Shown: positions 1-11,700 of the stretch, piece by piece
How the letters are laid out: the number at the start of each line of letters is the position of its first letter
Numbering within the stretch: position 1 is the first letter of the stretch
From: Plasmopara viticola
Taxonomy: Eukaryota > Oomycota > Peronosporomycetes > Peronosporales > Peronosporaceae
Assembly: GCA_001695595.3 (NCBI GenBank)
Contig: MBPM02000021.1
Coordinates: forward strand, 868,001-932,000
Direction of reading: 5' to 3'
Length of the DNA stretch: 64,000 bases
Notes under the pieces: model-generated
Told to the model about the DNA's origin: nothing
Seen by the model: only the letters and a program-made list of their open reading frames with translations
Database searches by the model: none
Program-made: the position numbers and the translations under genes

Positions 1-103
1 TCCCGTACCTAATCCCGTACTTTAAATTGTAAATTACACCAAAAGATCACTTCCCTCTATAGAAAGATAATTTATTTTTTGTTACCAAAAATTTACTGCA
101 CGC
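1..103 (+). promoter_or_regulatory. Upstream region of the CWC22 gene with candidate oomycete initiator
   Basis: Positions 47-53 read TCACTTC, which fits the oomycete initiator consensus YCAYTYY. It would place the transcription start near 49, giving a leader of about 55 nt, a short 5' UTR of the kind common in oomycetes. TCCCGTAC occurs twice (1-8 and 13-20), 12 bp apart, and could be a duplicated cis element. A 7-base degenerate motif is weak evidence, and the rest of the promoter may lie outside the window. No TATA box is evident. Confidence 0.3.
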
Positions 104-2224
104 ATGGCTCGCAGCCCGTCGGCCTCGCGATCGCGTTCGCGCTCTCGTTCCAGACGCTACTACAGTCGCCGACGAGCACGCAGCACATCCAGCTCATCTT
201 CTGGCTCATCGTCACGCTCACGTTACCGGTCTAGCTCACGCAGTGCATCACCGCCACCTCGCAAGAAGTCGCGGCGCAAATCGTACGCGGATGAAAACGA
301 TAAAACCTCCACACCCGCGCGAAATACAGTAGCAGCTGATGTTACGCCGCCTCGACGCTCGAAAGATGACACTGGTGATGTGACACCACCACGAGGCCCT
401 ATGAAGCAGGGCGACAAGAAGGATTTTTCGGATATCAAGCCAGTTCGAAAGAGGACGCTTTTGGCGGACGCCCGTGCCAGCGGACGCACAGGCGGTGTGT
501 ATATTCCACCTTTTAAGCTAGCACAGCTGAGGAAACAAGAGAAGAAGGAGCTCATACCGTCTTCGGAGGAGACGCAGCGCCGCACGTGGGACGCACTTCG
601 CAAGAGCTTGAATGGACACATTAACAAGGTGAATGTGGCGAATTTAAGTAACATTCTGCCTGAACTTTTCCAGGAAAATTTGGTGCGTGCCCGTGGGCTG
701 CTAGTTCGAGCCATTATGAAAGCGCAGTTGGCGTCTCCGGGCTTTACTCACATCTATGCGGCTCTCGTGGCTGTGATCAACACCAAGATGCCTGAGATTG
801 GCGAGTTACTTGTAAAAAGAGTCGTGTACCGCTTTCGCCGAGCGTTCAAAAGAGGCGATAAGGTTGTGGCCATCGCACTTGTGAGGTTCATTGCCCATCT
901 CGTCAATCAGCAGATTGTGCACGAGCTCCTGGCACTCGAGGTCTTGACACTACTGCTGGCCAATCCAACTGACGATTCTGTAGAAGTTGCGGTAAATTTC
1001 ACGAAAGAGAGTGGACAAATATTGGCTGAGTTGTGTCCGGAAGGACTGCGTGCTATCTTTGAACGTTTCCGAGGCATTTTGCATGAAGGTGAGATTGATA
1101 AACGTGTGCAGTACACGATTGAAGGATTGTTTGCGATTCGAAAGGGCGGATTCGCTGACTATCCAGCTGTGCACGAACAGCTGGATCTCGTTGAGTCGGG
1201 TGATCAAATTACACACGAGACAACGCTGGAGGAGAACATTGACTGTGAGGACAAATTGGATGTATTTCGCTTTGATCCAGACTATGAAAAGAATGAGCAG
1301 ATGTGGGTTGCTATTAAAAAAGAAATTTTGGGGGAATCTGACTCAGATGCCGAGTCTTCTAGCGGCAGTGAAGAGGATCACGGCGACAATGATGAGCTAG
1401 AAACGGTACCTGCAGACAAAACCGTAGCAATACAGGACTACACAGAGCAGGATCTCGTGAATTTGCGCCGCACGATCTACTTAACAATTATGTCTAGTAT
1501 CACACACGAAGAGTGTGCACACAAGTTGATGAAGCTCAATATTCGTTCCGGACAGGAAAAAGAGATATGCTTGATGTTGATTGAGTGTTGCAGTCAGGAA
1601 CGGACCTATCTACGCTATTACGGACTGCTTAGTGAACGGTTTTGCTTGATAAAGCGAGAGTACCAGGACGCTTTTGACGCATGCTTTGCTGAGCAGTATT
1701 CATTAATCCATCGACTTGAAACGAACAAGCTTCGTAACGTGGCAAAGCTCTTCGCTCACCTTCTCTTCACAGACGCGCTACCATGGACAGTGTTTGAGTA
1801 CATCCACCTAAACGAGGAGGAGACGACATCATCCAGCCGTATTTTCATCAAGATTTTGTGTCAAGAGCTATCAGAACACCTCGGCATGAAGACATTGAAG
1901 GAAAGGTTTTTGGATGAAATCATGCAACCGACGTTTGCTGGTCTTTTTCCGAGAGACAATCCGCGTAACACTCGCTTTTCAATAAACTTCTTTACGTCCA
2001 TCGGTCTAGGTGGACTTACCACCAGCTTACGAGAGTATCTTAAGAACGCACCGAAGATGATCATGGAACAGCAAATGGCTGCGGCTGGCAGTAGCGACTC
2101 GGACTCGGAATCTGACTCGAGTGATAGCAGCAGTAGCAGTGGTGGGAGTTCATCGGATTCAGACTCTGATTCAGCTTCTGGCTCCAGTAGTGACAGTAGC
2201 AGCGACTCATCGGATTCTAACTAA
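104..2224 (+). CDS. CWC22: Pre-mRNA-splicing factor CWC22 homologue (MIF4G + MA3 domains)
   Basis: This is a 706-residue intronless ORF starting at an ATG. CWC22 is a spliceosome component that binds eIF4A3 through its MIF4G domain and helps load the exon junction complex; it acts in the nucleus. Residues 1-60 are an arginine/serine-rich tract. Residues 127-145 carry the family signature RTGGVYIPPFKLAQL. A MIF4G helical repeat spans about 160-345, followed by an acidic Ser/Asp/Glu linker (about 410-433) and an MA3 domain (about 450-565). Family blocks then follow: LPWTVFEYIHLNEEETTSSS and FPRDNPRNTRFSINFFTSIG. The tail from about residue 660 is almost pure Ser/Asp/Gly. The RS tract at the N-terminus and an acidic Ser/Asp tail at the C-terminus differ from animal CWC22, whose RS-rich tail is C-terminal. 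Length falls between the yeast (about 580) and human (about 900) proteins. It converges on the dynein gene. Confidence 0.95.
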   Translation: MARSPSASRSRSRSRSRRYYSRRRARSTSSSSSGSSSRSRYRSSSRSASPPPRKKSRRKSYADENDKTSTPARNTVAADVTPPRRSKDDTGDVTPPRGPMKQGDKKDFSDIKPVRKRTLLADARASGRTGGVYIPPFKLAQLRKQEKKELIPSSEETQRRTWDALRKSLNGHINKVNVANLSNILPELFQENLVRARGLLVRAIMKAQLASPGFTHIYAALVAVINTKMPEIGELLVKRVVYRFRRAFKRGDKVVAIALVRFIAHLVNQQIVHELLALEVLTLLLANPTDDSVEVAVNFTKESGQILAELCPEGLRAIFERFRGILHEGEIDKRVQYTIEGLFAIRKGGFADYPAVHEQLDLVESGDQITHETTLEENIDCEDKLDVFRFDPDYEKNEQMWVAIKKEILGESDSDAESSSGSEEDHGDNDELETVPADKTVAIQDYTEQDLVNLRRTIYLTIMSSITHEECAHKLMKLNIRSGQEKEICLMLIECCSQERTYLRYYGLLSERFCLIKREYQDAFDACFAEQYSLIHRLETNKLRNVAKLFAHLLFTDALPWTVFEYIHLNEEETTSSSRIFIKILCQELSEHLGMKTLKERFLDEIMQPTFAGLFPRDNPRNTRFSINFFTSIGLGGLTTSLREYLKNAPKMIMEQQMAAAGSSDSDSESDSSDSSSSSGGSSSDSDSDSASGSSSDSSSDSSDSN

Positions 2225-2753
2225 GCTCAAGAACAAGTAAAGTCTTGCAAGCATAGAGAAGGTAATACAGAGCTCGATAATGTTAAACTTAATTTTTTAC
2301 GTGCTGCTTATACTAATCGTATGACCATTTCCTCCCTATTACCAATGACCTCTTGCTTATCGAAATATATTTTGAAGCGCCAGGGTGGCGATGAAGACTC
2401 TACAATTGTGTGATTTAGACGAATGCGTGCGATGCAAACTCTGTGCACGAGCTTCTTTAATCCTTTGTCATCGCAATCACCGAAAGGAAGGTACTGCAAC
2501 TGAGAAGTAGGTAGAACTTATGCATTTGTGGGAAAATTTTCAGGAAAAGCATCAATCCCAGTCAATGATTCTGACATAGAGTTTGACGCAAGTTTGGCGA
2601 TGTGAATATTGAATCGCAACTTCGAAAAGCAACTCTTTAGTGACAAATCCATTTATTGCTAAGTGGCATAATAGGACTTAGTAATTCAAGCAATAAATCA
2701 ATATGCCTTGTCTTCTGTGCTACTACGACAAAAGCATGTAGTTATTGCCACAC
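2225..2753. other. Convergent intergenic spacer (3' ends of CWC22 and dynein genes)
   Basis: This 529-bp AT-rich spacer lies between two convergent genes. I see no credible coding region; the only longer open frame (2308-2499, minus) begins with TTG. AATAAA on the minus strand (plus-strand TTTATT, 2652-2657) lies about 100 bp past the dynein stop and is a candidate polyadenylation signal for that gene. AATAAA on the plus strand (2692-2697) is far (about 470 bp) from the CWC22 stop and is less convincing. Confidence 0.5.
2652..2657 (-). terminator. Candidate polyadenylation signal (AATAAA) of the dynein gene
   Basis: The plus strand reads TTTATT, so the minus strand reads AATAAA, about 100 nt downstream of the dynein stop codon and on the correct strand. 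The hexamer is common in AT-rich sequence, so support is positional only. Confidence 0.3.
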
Positions 2754-5700
2754 CTAAGCAACCTCCATGAGCATAGCCACTCCTGCGAGCACCCACTTAG
2801 CAGGCGAAACCTTTGTCCGAAGCGGTGACATGAAAATAAATGTTGGACCACGCTGTTGAGTCTTATAGACTGGACATTCGTACACATTTATGGCTCCGAC
2901 TTTGCTTCCACGTCCCAATACTCCCGTCTGATCTTTATTGCCTGTGTCGACAATGGCTCGACATATAAGGACAGGCATCAACACGTTCATTTCTCGAGGC
3001 AAGCTGGACTCAAGTAGACCATTACTGAAATCCCAGCGCGCACCCTCGAGGTAGAGGCCATGTACAAAGTGCCCATCGCGGGAAGGTGCATCCACTGTGT
3101 CAAACGTTTGTTTCGTCACATCAACCGTGATACGCAGCGAGTCAAGCTCGATGTTTTTTTTGCGAGCTGCTGTTTGAAGTACTGCCGTAAGAAAAGCTTG
3201 AGGATTGAAGAGTCCAGGTAGCCAAAGCACCAGAGGTAAATCAGGAGCTGATCCTACCCATTCCTGGAGCTGTGCAATTCGATGTTGTAATGTACTCAGC
3301 CACGACGAAAGCGATTGTCGAGATGGACTGGCTGCAGCCAACCAGCTCTCGGGGACTCGCTCGTAGTATAAGAGCATTTGCAGCTTTTCCGTTGCCTCAG
3401 TAAGTGGAACATCACCTCGATATGTCATTTCTAGCTCTGATAACGAATTCGTCATGACTTCGAGTAAGTGGTTCATTCGTTGGCATTCTTGGAGTAGCAC
3501 TGTTTGAAAAGGATCCATGTTACTAATCTGTGGTGCTGTCACGGACGAGAGCCTACTCTTTTTTCTCCGCCGCGAGGACCCATCAAGCGACCTTGAGGTG
3601 TAAGTTTCGTTTAGAAAAAGCTCTTGAATGTCAAACCGAAAGTCACGATAATTTTCAAGAACATCCTGCACCACTTCTTCAGCTGCCGATTGAATCGTAT
3701 CAATAAAATCCTTGGTACCGGACTCTCCACCATAACCTAAAGCGCCATCCTCTTCATCACCATTGTTTTCTCCTTGCAAATCTTCTTTCGAAGTGAGAAG
3801 CAGCATTGATTGGAGCAGCATTTGGCCATTCTCCGTTCGAAATGCAACCTCAGCATTTGGATGCAAGCCAAAAGCAGTCGGCGTCTCATTCGTTAGTGAC
3901 GTGTTCACATGCTCCATAATGCGATCAAAATTAGCTGATAGCTTGGGTGCTATAAATTCACGCCGTTGTTGACTCCCTCCACTGGACGTATCTCCTCCAT
4001 CGCCGCCTGCATTAGTACCACCATTATTTCCACTTTCTTGTATACTACCACCACCTCCGCTCGCAACTTCACTGAATGGCAGCATCGAGAGTTCTTCCAA
4101 CAAATCATCGCGCAAAAAGTATTGTAAATACGTAACAGCCACAAGTCGATCGAGCTCGTTTACAATATGGCCGCCATACATTATCTCACCAAACAGATAT
4201 CGCAGATCCGGCCACGGTACGCGTGCGGAAGCGTTGTCCATGTAATTGCGTAGCACTGTACTGCTTGCGAGCAAATCGCTGGCGGCAAACGGATAGAGCA
4301 TATTGAATCCCTGAGGGCCAAACTTTTTGCGCTCCAACATGAGTGAGTGAAAGTAACAAAGTGCAAATAGGACGCAGCGTGTGCGCGGCTCAAGCTCGTC
4401 AATGTCGTTTTTGGAAAAGCAGCAAAACGCTCGTTTGACATTTGCACGCAAACCTGTCGGCGGCTCGTTAGTGAGCTTGATCGATCTCTCCAAGACACCA
4501 ATCGGAATGTTCGTAGACGGATCGCTGGTGATGAATAAGCGAAAGTTTGGATGCAACATCATTGTGCCATCACTTCCGTCTGCGCTTAACGCTCTATCGA
4601 CTGGCAAGGGCGACAAGGATCGACTTGTGCCCATGCGCACGAGATTGGTACTGGCTGACAGATCGCTTTGAAAAGTAGCATATGACGCAGTTCGACTTGC
4701 CTTTGCTATTTGATCGAGCCATTTGTCGAGTTCCAACATCCACGTGGGCATCAGATGAACATTGTTAAGAATCACCCAGTGGCCCTTCTCTACCGAAATT
4801 CGTAGCGTTTGCATGGCAACATTCTCTTGGCCTTGACCAAGGGCAATGTTGTGGTAGTCAACGGTTTTAACTTTTTCGTACTCTTGCACTGCTAGCTTAT
4901 CTACATCGACCAAGACATCTGAACCTGGAGATAATATAAAGTACATTGGTGTCCACGGAGAGCTCTCCTTAAACGCACTTTGTAATATGGCAAAACTGTT
5001 GAGTTGGTTGTCACAATTGAGATATTGATTTCCATTGGGTAGCGTGTGCATGATAAAATTGCTCACTGCTTGAGTCAATCGATCAGGCCGCAAACACTTG
5101 ACAACTAGCAACTTTAAGAATGGCGCAAACTTGTCCAACTCACGCCATTCAAGTGGCAATTTTTCGAGCTCAGGGGCAGTCGAGTTGTACCATTCACGAA
5201 AGCGCGGTTCGGACTTCTCCAGATCCGACACAAATTTTTCAAATGGAGTTAAAGTGATGAGAGCTTGTAGCGACTGCCACTGTGACTCATTTAGCCACGA
5301 AATGGTATTTTCCGACCCTACAAGTTTAGATCCTTGCAGCAAAAATGATGATAATTGTGGCTCATACCCGCTGTTTGCGCCAATGACTCCACGGCGAAGC
5401 AACAAGAACATCAATTGTGTCAGAAATAATAGTTTATGCTCTTCTACGAGTCCTCGTGTCACCATTGAAAAAATAGTCCAGCGAAGCGCCTCTTTTAATG
5501 CCCCTGCTCGATCGTAAGCAGAACCTTCCACACTGGTGATTCCTGAAGTAACTCCATCCAAAGCCACAAAGAAAAAGGTCATGAAAAATTCGAGTGAGTA
5601 GCGGTACATGTGGTTCACCTTGCACAGTTGACCCATCAAAAAATACATCATACTTGCTTCAGTTGCAACTGGACGGTAGACCTCGCGAGTCATGTTGATA

Positions 5701-8700
5701 TCACGCTCGGTTTCTTTGCCTTTCCGCAATGCAATTTCAACGTCATTTGCTGTTCGTTTCGTTTTCTCAAGACCTTCAATCAACGAAACGTCGGACAAAA
5801 TGTCATCAGGGGCATTCGAAAGACGTTCTAGCAGATCATTCTCTAGCTGTAGCAAATGGATTTGATATCCGTTAAACTCTTGTTGGAGCTGACGCTTCTG
5901 CGTTTCCAAGTCAGGTTGCTCCAAATTTACAACATCTGCGAGCAGTTGGTCCTCGAGACCCTTTTCCGTGACACTGAAGTCAATGAGCGTGCAGTACGCC
6001 AAAACTTCCGGTCGATAATGTGGATTTGGGAGTTTTGTGTGCAAGTACAACCGGAAACGAAGGTCCACCTCCACCTCCTCTGCTGCAAACTTTAGAACCC
6101 ACAAACGTCCTTTCTTGTAGATTTGCCGCATAATGACAGGCTCTAAAGACGCGTCAATTGTCTCGTCAAGGTTTTCGATAATGACATTCTGCCCATTTGT
6201 AATTGCATTTTTCAAAATGTGTGTCCAATTCTTCTGCGCAGGCTGTAAAATTACCAGACGCTGGTCTGCAGACTCCTGCTCGTCTCTACCGTCAGTACCC
6301 TGAGCTTTCGTAGGTCGAAAGTCGTGGGCACGTAGCCAGATGATTCCTTGTAATTGAGGATCTACTAAGAGAGGCCAGCGCTGACATGATGAGATTATAC
6401 AACCATTTTCGATTGAGATCCGATCAGCAGGCAGTCCTTCGTTCAGCCATTCAGCCACGTCACTACTGTTACTAAGCACATCAAGCGGATCAACGCCCAT
6501 TTTGCTACTCGAAGCGGATGGTGCGGATGTTGACGAAGATCTAGATAAGAATTTTTCATCGGTCGTGAGCTCTCCCTTGTCACTCTGTTCAGCACTACTT
6601 GAGCCACTACCTGCCATGACTTCTACAGTTCCAAAAGAAATTGGAATTTCTCGGGTCACAATATCTGGCAGCCAAGTGTACTTCCAAAGCTGAGCTCGAA
6701 AATTAGCATTGAAGGCGCCAATGTAGCTCACAAATCCTGCTGCTAGTAGCGATTCACCGATAAGTGCACTTTCACCTGCTCTTAAATTGTCGATCTCTTG
6801 ACCCCATCGCTCTCTCTCCGATGCGAGACCATTCACGAGACGCTCTGCCAACGACAGCCGTTCTTGACAAAGTTGCGCCTCAGCCTCAACTTTTGCCTTC
6901 TCAGTCGTTGCCTCCCGAAACGAAGCTTGTAGAGATTTTAACTGCTCTTCAACTTCTGCTACCAACTTCTGCACTACAGCTAGTTCGTGATCTGCGTCAG
7001 TCTTGGTCTGGCGAGCCTTTTCAAGTGTATCCATTAGCGGCTTGACACGCACAAAGACTTGATGAAACGAAATAATATTTACGACCCAGACGCACAAATT
7101 TGCGGCAGCCACTGACTTGCTCTTCATCTTTTCGTAGTTAAAATTTGGATCTTCTTCAATCAGCGGCTCTACCCGCGCTACAACATCAAGTGGTATATTT
7201 TCCTTATCGTATTGCTCCAGCGATTGCTTAAAGACATCCACTTTTGCCATCATCTTCTTGGCATTGTCCCAGCTAAAGTTTTTCGTCTCTCTCTTGATCA
7301 TCATGAGAACTGCTGCTGTCACCTTCTCTACACCAGCAGGGGGTTTCCCCATTGATTTTAGTTCAGTCAGTGACGCCTTGTTGAGACAATTGACAGCTTG
7401 TTGAGCAGCATCTAAAGCAGGTTTGGCTATTGCAAGCTCAATGGAAGCCTGAGTTTCAATTTGCGAGGCAACTTCAGCAGCCCGAGCTGCTTTGGCGCGC
7501 TCTTCGTCAGCACGGCGTTGCTTCACCTCTGCGTCTCCACGCTGCTTCCCCATCTCTTCTAACAAAAAGTCGGTTGCCTTCTTTCTTTCTTCCACTTTCG
7601 TCATCGTCAGCTTGAGCTCATCTTGGAGTCCAGCGACATCAAAGGATGTCTTCTTTAGCGTAGTCAGCCCAACTTCAAGACGCTTAATCTTAAAACTTTG
7701 CGAGGATCGCTTCGATTCTAAAAGTGATCGATAGAAGCGAATGAGCTCCAAGAACGAGGTTGGAGTTACGTAATTGTGGCGCCCATAACTCTTCGCATAC
7801 ACCGCACAGGCCATTGTTACCGACGTATGCACTTCAGCCATGTGATGACAAACATTTTCCTGAATCGCACGTGATGACAAATCAACGTCCTGAAGAGAAT
7901 TAAGTGCTACATCCACCAAAGCTTCTCTAGGCCATGGATGGAACCAATCCATAGTGCAGCAACTAATGAGAGACGGGAAGTTTCTGCATCGAATACGCAG
8001 CTCGCCTCCCACAGGGGAAAAAGCTAAGATAAGGTGCATGTTGCTCCGTACTCGCTCGTAAAAAAATTTCTGGAGCTGTTCCCTCGTATCTAGTATCCCA
8101 CGTGCCTTCGCTTCCACTCGCAGGGACCCCACCATGGAATCCATCTCTTCGCTAGAAAACAAATCTGCACTACATCCTCTTAAGGTGTCAACCAGAGGGA
8201 CCAAAAATCGATTGTCAGTGATCTGAGTGTCCGTTAGTAACAGTACGATGGGCTTTGCTGGACGAATGCCTGCTTTACGGTAAATGTCCTTCAAATCTTC
8301 TTTCAATTCGCTCATTCCATAAGAGGGACAAGCATTTGTAGTCAGCGATACTATATTGAAGCCACAAATAAATGCTGCCAAGCGTGAAAGCGATTGCTTT
8401 CCCGAGCCACCAACGCCTATCAGCAGTGCATTTCCTCCTACGTTTGCCAAAATACGAACGATTCGCGTTACGTGCTCCAAAGCTTGGTCAAAGAGAACAA
8501 GACTCATGACAGCATGCGTCTCGTTGTATTCAGCCAACTTTTGCTCCAAACAAGCTGCTAGCTGAGTTTTGTTTAAGACAGGGACATAACTAAGAGAGGG
8601 ATTATCACATTGATCTACCCCTGATGTTGATGGAACATTCATAAAGTTGACACAAATGAGCGATTGGGCAAATACTTCGCTTTGATCATCTTCAAAGTTT

Positions 8701-11700
8701 TTCTTTGTCTGCTCCACTGCCAATTTAGCAAAGCGCTGTAAGTCACTTTGAGAGCTCATACGGTCGCTGAAGACGCGGAAGCACTCATGAATCCAGAGAC
8801 GAAAATATTGAAAAGTATCATTTATATAAGCTTCAGGTCGAGCCATGAATAATCCTTGAAACAAGGAGCTTAAATCCCAGAGATTGAAGACGTAGTGAAA
8901 ATTTGTAGCAGTTGCAAGAAAATTTGCGCGCACTTCAGTATACAGATCAAATGTTGCTGCGAGGACACAAGGTGCAAGCTTCTTGATCTTGTCGACAAAG
9001 CCTGACAAATGCTGATTTAGCAGCGCGGAGTAGATTGTTGTGAGATCAGCTTTGGATGGCATGCTCATGCACAGCGTCGAGAAGTGACGTTGTAAACGAG
9101 GGTTTACCGTGAATGAACCTGCCTTCTGGTTCATACAGGCAAGAAATTGAACGTCGTGAATCAGCTTTTTGGATGAGAGATCGTGTCGGTCGTACCACGA
9201 ATTGTAATCCATATACTGTCGCAAAAGCGCAAGGGCTGTTTGCGTCCCAAATTCTTCTACGAAAGGCATGTTTAAATCGTCTAGAAAATAAATGAGCTTG
9301 CGGTTGTAGCAGGGTCCATATACCCGACCCGACCTTTTTTCTAAATGCTGCTCCAAACGACTTTGCAGCTCGCGTGCATCCATGTAGTAATGCATGCTCA
9401 AGAACGCAAAGGTCGTGTCATCTTCTAATCCTTTCATGTGCTCATATATCAATGAAGATTTGCCAGATCCACTGGGACCTACTAAAAGTGTCGGATTACG
9501 TTCGCATAAAAGCAACTCAATATTTGAGTGAAGTCGAGTAGATTCCAAAGTAGGAACCGCGAGCGCATAGAAAGGAACACCTGTTACATTTATAAATGAC
9601 GGGATTTTGTCGCTCCAATCAATCAACTCATTTCGCGTGATGTCATAGTAAAAATCAAAAAGATTTGCATTGCCACTCGCCACCATCGTCGAGCTACTTG
9701 TGTCAGCACTACCTGTACCCGCAGGGTTCAGAATGATTCCGACACTACTTGGTTTGGAAGCAAATTTGTATTTTGCAATGGCTTTAAAATGCGTTGAAAA
9801 TGTAGCGCGATCATCTGTACCCTTGTCACTTGCCAGAGTACCTCCAAAAGCCCACAGTCCGCAGTAGATAAACGTATTCTCCAATACCTCACGACTTTTC
9901 TCGTTTTCTGTAATTACCTTCAACATTCCATCTAACAGACGACAGAGCATCTCTACTCGTGCAACAGGAACGATTGGGACGATGGATTCTGCTTTTGTCT
10001 TCTCCAGCGCCAAAAACATGTTATCTACATACTTCTTGAAAAGCTCAGGTAAGATAGAAGTCTCTGCGCTACTTTCCCTCTGTTGCAACCAAGACTTAAC
10101 AACAGGGTACCAACCAATGTGTCCCGCGTCGACGTAGATTATACCTGCCCTCGACACTGTGGCTGGCGTGGCGTTCACAAGTGACGATATCTCAAAAACC
10201 AGTCTCATGGATTTTGTCAACGGAATGCGCTCGTTCGATACGAGCGTGAGCACCTTGTTGTCATCCATAACCGTATTGAGGCTTTCAATCCATACGGCAT
10301 CGATGTCACCGTCCAAAACGACCCACTTATATGTCTGCAAATCGGTAAATGGTGCCGTATTTTTCGACATGTTGCGCATGATAGACGACAGAACGCCGTC
10401 TTTCCAGTCATTGTCGAAATTCATGTATCCGTACAATTCATCGGCCGTAATTGCCTTAGGGTTCACACTTTCATACACAGTCAACTGCTTTGACAAAACA
10501 TTTCCTTCATCATCAGCATTGTGACAAGCAGCCAGCGTATTCCAGATTGTGCTTTTGCCACATCCAGCGGGTCCAATAAGCATCACACTATGCCGCACCT
10601 TAAGCACCTCTTCAAACTCCATCATTTTTTTAAAAAAGCCTTCTTCAAGCTGTAGCATATTTTGCGCACACACACGAGCACATTTTGCCTGTAGCGCATC
10701 ATTGTTAAGATGTGGAAGCTCTTGTGTCGGAAATAAGTCTCGAAGCAAACCCATAAAGACCGGGTAGTCAGGAAGGAGTATCCGTGGCGTGTTAAAGTCG
10801 CGGAGCACTTGCATTAGCACTGTCTCTTCCGACAAGGTGGAGTGTGCACGACGCAAACTACCGGCGACTAAAAGGACCGACTTTACAGAGCGTAGTCCCC
10901 AATCGTAATGACTCTGCTTTGATAGTAGTTCACTGCTTAGTCCGTACAGCGTAACAAATTTTAAGGAAAGCATGCGTGCCTTTAAAAAACCCTCAGCCAT
11001 CAGCATATTCTCGCAAATTGGCTGCAAATCAGGTTTTATCATAGCGCACGACCGGAACAAAGCCTTGAGATTTTCTGGTAATTCTGCTCGGCCAGCGTAC
11101 CCCGGATTCATCGTGATAAAGAAACCAACAGTTGGAACTAATGCGATTGTTCTACCGAAAAAGTCGAAATTGCCCGCCCTTATTGTCGAGGGTTGCTGAA
11201 CGTTTTCTTCTCCTCCTGACGCTCCGATATCGCTGTTGGCAGTAGGCGATCTCCGCATTGTCGATGCAACGAGCAAAGCATTCGCATCAAGCACTGTCTT
11301 TACCTGGATTGCTATCACGGATAGCACCTCGACTGAGATACGATTAAATTCATCAAAGCATCCCCAAGCTCCAGTTTGAGCAAGCCCACGGAAGATATTC
11401 GCCATGGTCAAGTAACTCATTTGGTCACTGCAATTGAAGACGTAACACTGCAGACCCATTCCTCGAGCAAGGTCCTTGGTTGTCTCAGTTTTTCCAGTGC
11501 CTGCTGGACCCGCAGGCGCACCCCCCAGACACAATCGTAAAGCTGTTGTCAAAGTGACATAGCAGCGGTCAGTCAAAGGTGTGATGACCAATCGTCCACA
11601 ATTGCCCGTGTACTCATAGCTATAAATTGAGTGGAAGTCGCAAATTTTAATGTGCACTTCATTCTTTTGGTCTCTACCAGTCAATACTGGTGCTGAGTAG

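Noticed and set aside
223..714. 163-codon minus-strand ORF overlapping CWC22
   Set aside because: It is antisense to the RS-rich and MIF4G coding sequence; composition reflects the opposite strand, and no independent motif is present.
2308..2499. Small minus-strand ORF in the CWC22-dynein spacer
   Set aside because: It begins with TTG, has no recognisable domain and lies in the 3' flank of two convergent genes.
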